A DNA stretch of 37,694 nt from Desulfocurvus vexinensis DSM 17965. Lineage in GTDB: Bacteria > Desulfobacterota > Desulfovibrionia > Desulfovibrionales > Desulfovibrionaceae. Below the pieces are notes generated by a model. That model saw only the letters and a program-made list of their open reading frames with translations. It searched no databases and was not told where the DNA came from. Positions 30,819 to 37,694 of this stretch are shown in pieces (position 1 is the first letter of the stretch; each line of letters starts with the position of its first letter). The position numbers were made by a program, and so were the translations under genes. The stretch covers positions 1 to 37,694 of the forward strand of contig NZ_JAEX01000021.1 of the NCBI RefSeq assembly GCF_000519125.1, written 5' to 3'.

Positions 30819-31478
30819 TCACGGCGCCAGGGCGAAGGCGCGTACGGGGAAGGAGCCCAGGGCGTGGACCGGGGCGGGCACGGCGAAGAAGCGCAGGCCC
30901 GGGCAGGGGTCGGGCAGGGCGTCCAGGTGCGCGAGGTGCTCGACGATGGGCACGCCCGCGCCCAGCAGCAGGGTGTGCACGGGGCGCTCGGGGTCGGCGG
31001 TGGAGTCGATGTTCAGCGAGTCGATGCCCACCAGGGCCGCCCCGGCGGCGCACAGCAGCCCGGCGGCCTCGCGGGTCAGGAAGGGATGCTCGCGGAAGTA
31101 GGCCGCGCTGCCCCAGTGGCGGGCGTGGCCGGTCTGCACCAGCACGGCCCGCCCGGCCAGGGCCAGGCCCGCGAAGGCCTCGGGGCCGATGGCCCGGGGC
31201 GCGCCGGGCGCGCGGCGCACCAGGGCCACGGGCAGGTCGGCCAGGCGCTCCAGGGGCAGGCCCGCCACGTCCGCCCCGCCGGAGTGGCGGTGGAAGGGCG
31301 CGTCGATGTAGGTGCCGGTGTTGCCGACCATGTCGATGGCCCCGATGTGGAATTCCGTGCCCGGGGCGTAATGCGCGCGCGAGGCCTCGCGCGAGAGATG
31401 CGCGCGCACCACGGGCCCGGGCAGGCCCGGATAGGTGGTCATGCCGGGGACGATGGGGTGGGAGAGGTCCAGCAGCAT
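30819..31478 (-). CDS. Cyclase/kynurenine-formamidase-family protein with altered metal site
   Basis: Protein of 219 aa. It begins MLLDLSHPIVPGMTTYPG, the typical start of the cyclase family (kynurenine formamidase, isatin hydrolase). The metal-binding signature HxGTHxDxPxH is present as N-T-G-T-Y-I-D-A-P-F-H (residues 53-63), so the first two His are Asn53 and Tyr57 while Asp59 and His63 remain. The C-terminal GIDSLNIDSTADPERPVHTLLLGAGVPIVEHL region is normal for the family. It may hydrolyse an amide or lactone with a different metal arrangement or be a non-canonical branch. Its ATG overlaps the upstream stop by one base (TGATG). Last gene of the Lrp-headed cluster. Confidence 0.8.
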   Translation of the reverse strand: MLLDLSHPIVPGMTTYPGLPGPVVRAHLSREASRAHYAPGTEFHIGAIDMVGNTGTYIDAPFHRHSGGADVAGLPLERLADLPVALVRRAPGAPRAIGPEAFAGLALAGRAVLVQTGHARHWGSAAYFREHPFLTREAAGLLCAAGAALVGIDSLNIDSTADPERPVHTLLLGAGVPIVEHLAHLDALPDPCPGLRFFAVPAPVHALGSFPVRAFALAP

Positions 31479-31957
31479 CAGGCGTCCTCGCTCAGGGTGT
31501 CGGCCAGGTAGGCGTCCAGATCCGGGCGGCCTGCGAGGTTGCGCAGGCAGTGGGCCAGCCAGGCCCCGCGCTCGAAGCACATGACGCGCAGATCCCATAC
31601 GCAGGCCGTCAGGCTGGTGTGGGTGTGCTCCTCCAGGGCCGTGGGGTGCTCCGCCGGGGCGATGAACACGCGGTGGCGCAGCTCGTTCTCGCCCTCCCAC
31701 CAGTCGGCGAAGACCCAGGCCGCGCCGCGCCCGTCGTGGATGCCCAGGTAGCCCACGCCGTAGCGCCCCGGCCCCTCGGCGGGGGCGGGGAAGGCCGTGG
31801 CGGCCAGCGCGCGGGCGGCGGCCACCAGCTCCGGGCGCGGCAGGGCCCGGCCATGGGCGATGCCGTAGGTCTTGATGCGCCAGCCGCCGGTTTCCAGCAG
31901 CCCCAGGGGCCGGATGGGCCGCAGGCCGCAGGGCTCGGGCAGGGGGAAGGTCTTCAT
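31478..31957 (-). CDS. Hypothetical protein, 159 aa
   Basis: Not recognised. It is soluble, with four Cys (10, 118, 126, 137 approximately) and a central aromatic stretch (GVGYLGIHDGRGAAWVFADWWEGENELRHRVFIAPAEHP) followed by a helical C terminus. Gene order is tight: AGGAGG containing the upstream cupin stop codon lies 6 nt before the ATG, and its own stop overlaps the cyclase ATG. Both suggest a stoichiometric or sequential role with its cupin and cyclase neighbours. No membrane segment or signal peptide. Function cannot be assigned. Confidence 0.8.
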   Translation of the reverse strand: MKTFPLPEPCGLRPIRPLGLLETGGWRIKTYGIAHGRALPRPELVAAARALAATAFPAPAEGPGRYGVGYLGIHDGRGAAWVFADWWEGENELRHRVFIAPAEHPTALEEHTHTSLTACVWDLRVMCFERGAWLAHCLRNLAGRPDLDAYLADTLSEDA

Positions 31958-31967
31958 GGTCCGCCTC

Positions 31968-32324
31968 CTAGATCCACTGGGCTTCGACGGTGCGCTCCGA
32001 GACGTTGCCGCCGGTGTTCACCGTGCCCGCAGGCTCGATCATCATGATTTTCGTCTCGCCCTGGCTCACGGGCATGTGCTCCACCCCGCGCGGCACCACG
32101 AGGCATTCCCCGGGCCCCAGCTCCACGTCGCGGTCGCGGAACTTCAGGGTCATGCGGCCCTCGATGACGAAGAACATCTCGTCCTCGTTCTCGTGGCTGT
32201 GCCACTCGAAGGCGCCCAGGATGCGCCCGAGCTTCACATGCATGTCGCCCACGCGGGCGATGATCCGGGGCGACCACTGCTCCGTGAACAGCGCGAACTT
32301 TTCCTGGATGTTGATTTTGTCCAT
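31968..32324 (-). CDS. Cupin-domain protein with intact metal site
   Basis: Protein of 118 aa. Cupin motif 1 GAFEWHSHENEDEMFFVIEG gives two His and the Glu of the canonical G(X)5HxH(X)3-4E(X)6G, and motif 2 GECLVVPRGVEHMP supplies the last His, so it should bind a divalent metal. Small single-domain cupins include isomerases, dioxygenases and auxiliary binding proteins. It lies between the Lrp-type regulator gene (34 nt) and the orphan gene (10 nt), part of one unit. AGGAG is 8 nt before the ATG. Confidence 0.9.
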   Translation of the reverse strand: MDKINIQEKFALFTEQWSPRIIARVGDMHVKLGRILGAFEWHSHENEDEMFFVIEGRMTLKFRDRDVELGPGECLVVPRGVEHMPVSQGETKIMMIEPAGTVNTGGNVSERTVEAQWI

Positions 32325-32358
32325 CGTCGTGCTCCTGCCGGGTGCGGCGGGTTTTCGT

Positions 32359-32829
32359 TCAGCCCTTTGCGGGCGCCGCGGGCGCCGCGGGCACGGCCCC
32401 GCCCTCGCGCAGGGCGCGGAAGGCGATGACCGTGCGCGTGCCGCAGACGGCCTCGATATCGTTGATGCCCAGGACCACCTCTTCGAGCTGGGCCGTGTCG
32501 CGGCAGCGGACCTTGGCCAGGAAGCAGTCCTCGCCGGTGAGGTGGGCGACCTCCTGCACGGCGGGCACGGCGCACAGGGCGCGGCCCACCTCGCGCGCCC
32601 GGCGGTGGGCCGACAGGCGCACGAACACGTAGGCCAGCACGGGCAGCCCCATGGCCACGGGGTCCACCCGGGCGGCGTAGCCCCGGATGACCCCGGCCTG
32701 CTCCAGGCGCCGGATGCGCCCGAAGACCGCCGAGGCCGTCATGCCCACGCGACGGGCGATCTCCGCGTTGGACGTGCGGGCGTTTTCCTGAAGAATCGTA
32801 AGAATTGTTGCGTCAATTTCGTCGAACAT
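32359..32829 (-). CDS. Lrp/AsnC-family transcriptional regulator
   Basis: Protein of 156 aa, a usual Lrp length. An N-terminal winged helix (FDEIDATILTILQENARTSNAEIARRVGMTASAVFGRIRRLEQAGVIRGY, residues 2-51) is followed by the RAM effector-binding domain (VLAYVFVRLSA... AHLTGEDCFLAKVRCRDTAQLEEVVL). An Ala/Pro tail (PAAPAAPAKG) closes the protein. Lrp proteins bind amino acids or related metabolites and often regulate a divergent or downstream operon. It heads the cupin-orphan-cyclase cluster and is divergent from a MATE exporter 340 nt away. The AT-rich region before it is a likely operator. Confidence 0.92.
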   Translation of the reverse strand: MFDEIDATILTILQENARTSNAEIARRVGMTASAVFGRIRRLEQAGVIRGYAARVDPVAMGLPVLAYVFVRLSAHRRAREVGRALCAVPAVQEVAHLTGEDCFLAKVRCRDTAQLEEVVLGINDIEAVCGTRTVIAFRALREGGAVPAAPAAPAKG

Positions 32830-32835
32830 ATCGTT

Positions 32836-32864
32836 TTGACCTCTTGAAAACGTCGATATATAAT
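32836..32864 (+). promoter_or_regulatory. Strong sigma-70 promoter reading toward the second MATE gene
   Basis: TTGACC (32836-32841), 17-nt spacer, consensus TATAAT (32859-32864). It begins only 7 nt upstream of the lrp-type start codon on the other strand. The same AT-rich segment, 32844-32868, has imperfect GAAAA...TTTTC symmetry that could bind the Lrp-type regulator. Confidence 0.75.
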
Positions 32865-32869
32865 TTTTC

Positions 32870-33169
32870 GGTGCGCGTAAAGTGCGAAAATCCAGGGCCG
32901 TGCCCGGGCGGCGTCCGCTGGCCCCGGACGCCGGTTCTCCCCTGCAAAACCCCCGTTCCCGGGCCGCGCCGGGGCCAGGCCGCGCCGCGCTCCGGCGACG
33001 GCGCCGGAAACGCCGGGGGCGGCGTTGCCCCGGAGCCGCCGCCCCGCCCCGGCCCCCGGCCCCCGAAACGGGCTGTACAGCGGCCTTGCCAAGACCGGGC
33101 CGCGCGATTAAGGGGTGCGCTGGGGGCGTGTCCGCTCCCGGAGTTTTCCGAGCAAGGCAAGGTCGTTTC
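32870..33169 (+). other. Long leader between promoter and MATE start
   Basis: About 300 nt of GC-rich sequence between the TATAAT box and ATG 33170. An in-frame upstream extension exists but has no membrane-like or family-like sequence. No riboswitch or attenuator is recognised. Confidence 0.4.
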
Positions 33170-34540
33170 ATGCGCAGATGGCATATGAGGGGGGGCTACC
33201 GCGAGGTGCTCGTGGTGGGGCTGCCGCTGGTGGCGAGCATGGTCTCGGGCACGGTGATGCAGTTCACGGACCGCATGTTCCTGGCCCACCACAGCCTGGA
33301 GGCCCTGGCGGCCTCGCTGTCGGCCAGCATCACCAATTTCGTGTTCATGGCCTTTTTCGTGGGCGTGGCCAGCTACGTCAACGTGTTCGTGGCCCAGTAC
33401 ACGGGCGCCGGGCAGCCCGAGCGGGTCGGGCGGTCCCTGTGGCAGGGGCTGTGGTTCTCCCTGCTGGCGGCGGGCGTCATGGCGCTCATGGCCCTGCCTG
33501 CGGACGGGCTCTTCGCCCTGGCCGGGCACGCGCCCGAGGTCCAGGCCATGGAGGTCGCCTACTACCGCATCCTGTGCTGGGGCTCGGGGCTGGCCGTGCT
33601 GGGCATGTGCCTGTCCACGTTCTACTCCGGGCGCGGGCTGACGCGCACGGTGGCCGTGGTGAACATGGTCGGCGCCGCGCTGAACATCCCCCTGGACTAC
33701 GCGCTGATCAACGGGGTCTGGGGCTTCCCGGCCCTGGGCATCGTCGGCGCGGGCATCGCCACGGTCATCGCCTGGGGCGTCACGGCGCTGCTCTTCGCCG
33801 TGCTGGTGTTCACCCGGGCCAACGAGGCGCGCTTCGGCGTGCTGTCGCACTGGCGGCCCGACCGCGAGGTCTTCGTCCGGCTGATGCGCTTCGGCCTGCC
33901 CGGCGGGGCGCAGCTCTTCCTGGACGTGCTCGGGTTCACGGTGTTCATCCTGCTCATGGGCCGGCTGGGCACCTCGGAGCTGGCGGCCTCCAACCTTGTC
34001 TTTTCCCTGGACCATTTCGCCTTCATGCCCATGGTCGGGCTGCATATCGCCACCGAGACGCTGGTGGGCCAGGCCCTGGGCGCGGGCGACCCGGCCCGGG
34101 CCGAGGAGGCCACGCGCAGCGCGCTGCACATGTGCCTGGCCTGGGCCGTGCTGCTGGGGCTGATCTTCCTGCTGGTTCCGGGCCCGCTGGTGGCGGCCTT
34201 CCGCCCGGCGGACATGCCCCCGGCCCAGTTCGCCCCGGTGATGGAGATGGGCCGCATGCTGCTCATCGTCGTGGCCGCGTACACGCTCTTCGACGGCATG
34301 GCCATCATCCACTTCGGCGCCCTCAAGGGCGCGGGCGACACGCGTTTCGTCATGGCCTGCCAGCTGGCCTGCACCCTGGGCCTCCAGGTCGTGCCCGTGT
34401 GGCTGGTGGTCGAGGTGCTGGGCTGGGGGGTCTACTGGTGCTGGGGGCTGCTGGGCCTCTCCCTGGCCGGGCTGGCCACGGCCGCGCGGCTGCGCTACGC
34501 CGGGGGCAAGTGGAAGGCCATGAGCGTCATCACCCGCTGA
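33170..34540 (+). CDS. MATE-family efflux transporter
   Basis: Integral membrane protein of 456 aa, about twelve helices. Seen: GLPLVASMVSGTVMQFTDRMFLAHHSLEALAA, with the helix 1 Asp (TDRMF) usual in NorM-type proteins, GVASYVNVFVAQYTGAG, and ETLVGQALGAGDPARAEEA after helix 7. It should export a cationic drug or metabolite using Na+ or H+. The ATG follows CAAGGCAAGGTCGTTTC; a second in-frame ATG lies five codons later. It is divergent from the Lrp-type regulator, which is the usual arrangement for a regulated exporter. The protein is only distantly similar by eye to the other MATE gene in the window. Confidence 0.9.
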   Translation: MRRWHMRGGYREVLVVGLPLVASMVSGTVMQFTDRMFLAHHSLEALAASLSASITNFVFMAFFVGVASYVNVFVAQYTGAGQPERVGRSLWQGLWFSLLAAGVMALMALPADGLFALAGHAPEVQAMEVAYYRILCWGSGLAVLGMCLSTFYSGRGLTRTVAVVNMVGAALNIPLDYALINGVWGFPALGIVGAGIATVIAWGVTALLFAVLVFTRANEARFGVLSHWRPDREVFVRLMRFGLPGGAQLFLDVLGFTVFILLMGRLGTSELAASNLVFSLDHFAFMPMVGLHIATETLVGQALGAGDPARAEEATRSALHMCLAWAVLLGLIFLLVPGPLVAAFRPADMPPAQFAPVMEMGRMLLIVVAAYTLFDGMAIIHFGALKGAGDTRFVMACQLACTLGLQVVPVWLVVEVLGWGVYWCWGLLGLSLAGLATAARLRYAGGKWKAMSVITR

Positions 34541-34744
34541 GGCCCGCGCACGCCCCGGGGCGCGTGGGCCGGGGGCGCCCGGGCCGCACCCCTCCGGGCC
34601 CGCGCCGCCCGGCGCGCCCTGGCCCCCGGGCGCGGCCCTTGCCTTGGCCGGGGCCGTGGTTATTGTTTCCCCTTCGGGCCGCGCACGGCCCGCGCCCACG
34701 CACCTCCAACACCAACACCGCCGCCCGGCGCGCCCCATACCGCC
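34541..34744. other. Intergenic spacer before uvrA
   Basis: Very GC-rich with several self-complementary GGGCC/CCCGG runs. A TTATTG at 34660-34665 is the only AT-rich spot. No convincing promoter, terminator or gene. Confidence 0.35.
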
Positions 34745-37549
<2,805 letters not shown>

Positions 37550-37641
37550 CTGCCGCCGGGGCGCCGCCAGGGCCGAAGGCCCGGGGGGCGCTGCCCCCTG
37601 GACCCCCGCAAGGGGCCAACGGCCCCTTGACCCCATACGGC
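37550..37641. repeat. Palindrome-rich cluster after uvrA
   Basis: CAAGGGGCC-AAC-GGCCCCTTG (a perfect 9-bp hairpin) and GGGGGCGCTGCCCCC follow the stop codon. Together with GGGCCGAAGGCCC they make a repeat-like stretch (GGGGGCGCTGCCCCCTGGAC) of a type seen between genes in Desulfovibrio genomes. Copy number elsewhere is not visible here. Confidence 0.5.
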
Positions 37642-37690
37642 GGCGCGGGCCGGGCGGCAGGAAGCCGCCCGGCCCGCGCCGGAGGTTTTT
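37642..37690 (+). terminator. Strong terminator downstream of uvrA
   Basis: Perfect 17-bp stem (37642-37658 with 37664-37680), loop AGGAA, then GGAGG and TTTTT (37686-37690). Confidence 0.8.
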
Positions 37691-37694
37691 GCGG

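Noticed and set aside
32870-33169. Riboswitch in the long leader of the second MATE gene
   Set aside because: No recognisable aptamer core or expression-platform terminator in the GC-rich sequence.

Overview
The window is a roughly 70% G+C stretch of chromosome from a dissimilatory sulfate reducer, most likely a high-GC Desulfovibrionaceae. The main evidence is a complete dsrMKJOP operon (sulfite-reduction transmembrane complex), headed by a standalone RsbRD-N-type protein. Supporting evidence is a small assimilatory-type (low-spin) sulfite reductase, a fused FAD/Fe-S D-lactate dehydrogenase and an HBM-type chemoreceptor.

Layout. 1-340: lower-GC relic with near-identical subterminal repeats, probably the end of an insertion sequence. 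363-2775 (-): SGNH esterase-like gene overlapping an MBOAT O-acyltransferase, an exopolysaccharide or cell-surface acylation pair. 2963-4315 (-): double-receiver HD-GYP regulator. 4387-5025 (-): LysE-type exporter. 5377-6465 (+): MerR-like DNA-binding protein flanked by repeated TGACGAT motifs. 6973-9270 (-): DEAD-box RNA helicase with long low-complexity tails and tandem terminators. 9515-12231 (+): thiol peroxidase, a small orphan gene under a palindromic promoter, and a glycosyltransferase-like protein. 12324-13678 (-): methyltransferase, tRNA-Ala(GGC) and a secreted six-cysteine protein.

13774-22566 (-) is the energy-metabolism core. The D-lactate dehydrogenase lies just downstream of rsbRD-dsrMKJOP, with a terminator and a separate promoter between them. 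Lactate oxidation supplies electrons, and DsrMKJOP is thought to link the quinone/periplasmic pool to DsrC-trisulfide reduction in the cytoplasm. A good sigma-70 promoter with an upstream CRP/Rex-like palindrome drives the dsr operon.

23072-29534 (+): B12-type radical SAM/TPR protein, MATE transporter, a soluble phosphatidylglycerol-lysyltransferase-like protein and the chemoreceptor. 29644-32829 (-): two probable units, cupin plus sulfite reductase (with an FNR-type box at -41.5), and Lrp/AsnC regulator, cupin, orphan and cyclase-like protein. The Lrp gene is divergent from a second MATE exporter (33170-34540, +), suggesting a metabolite-sensing and export module. 34745-37549 (+): uvrA, followed by a cluster of strong palindromes and a terminator.

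No CRISPR array, prophage or complete mobile element was seen. The best candidates for undescribed biology are the Lrp/cupin/orphan/cyclase/MATE module, the RsbRD-N protein heading the dsr operon, and three unassigned palindromic operators. All functional assignments rest on motif recognition by eye, without database searches.
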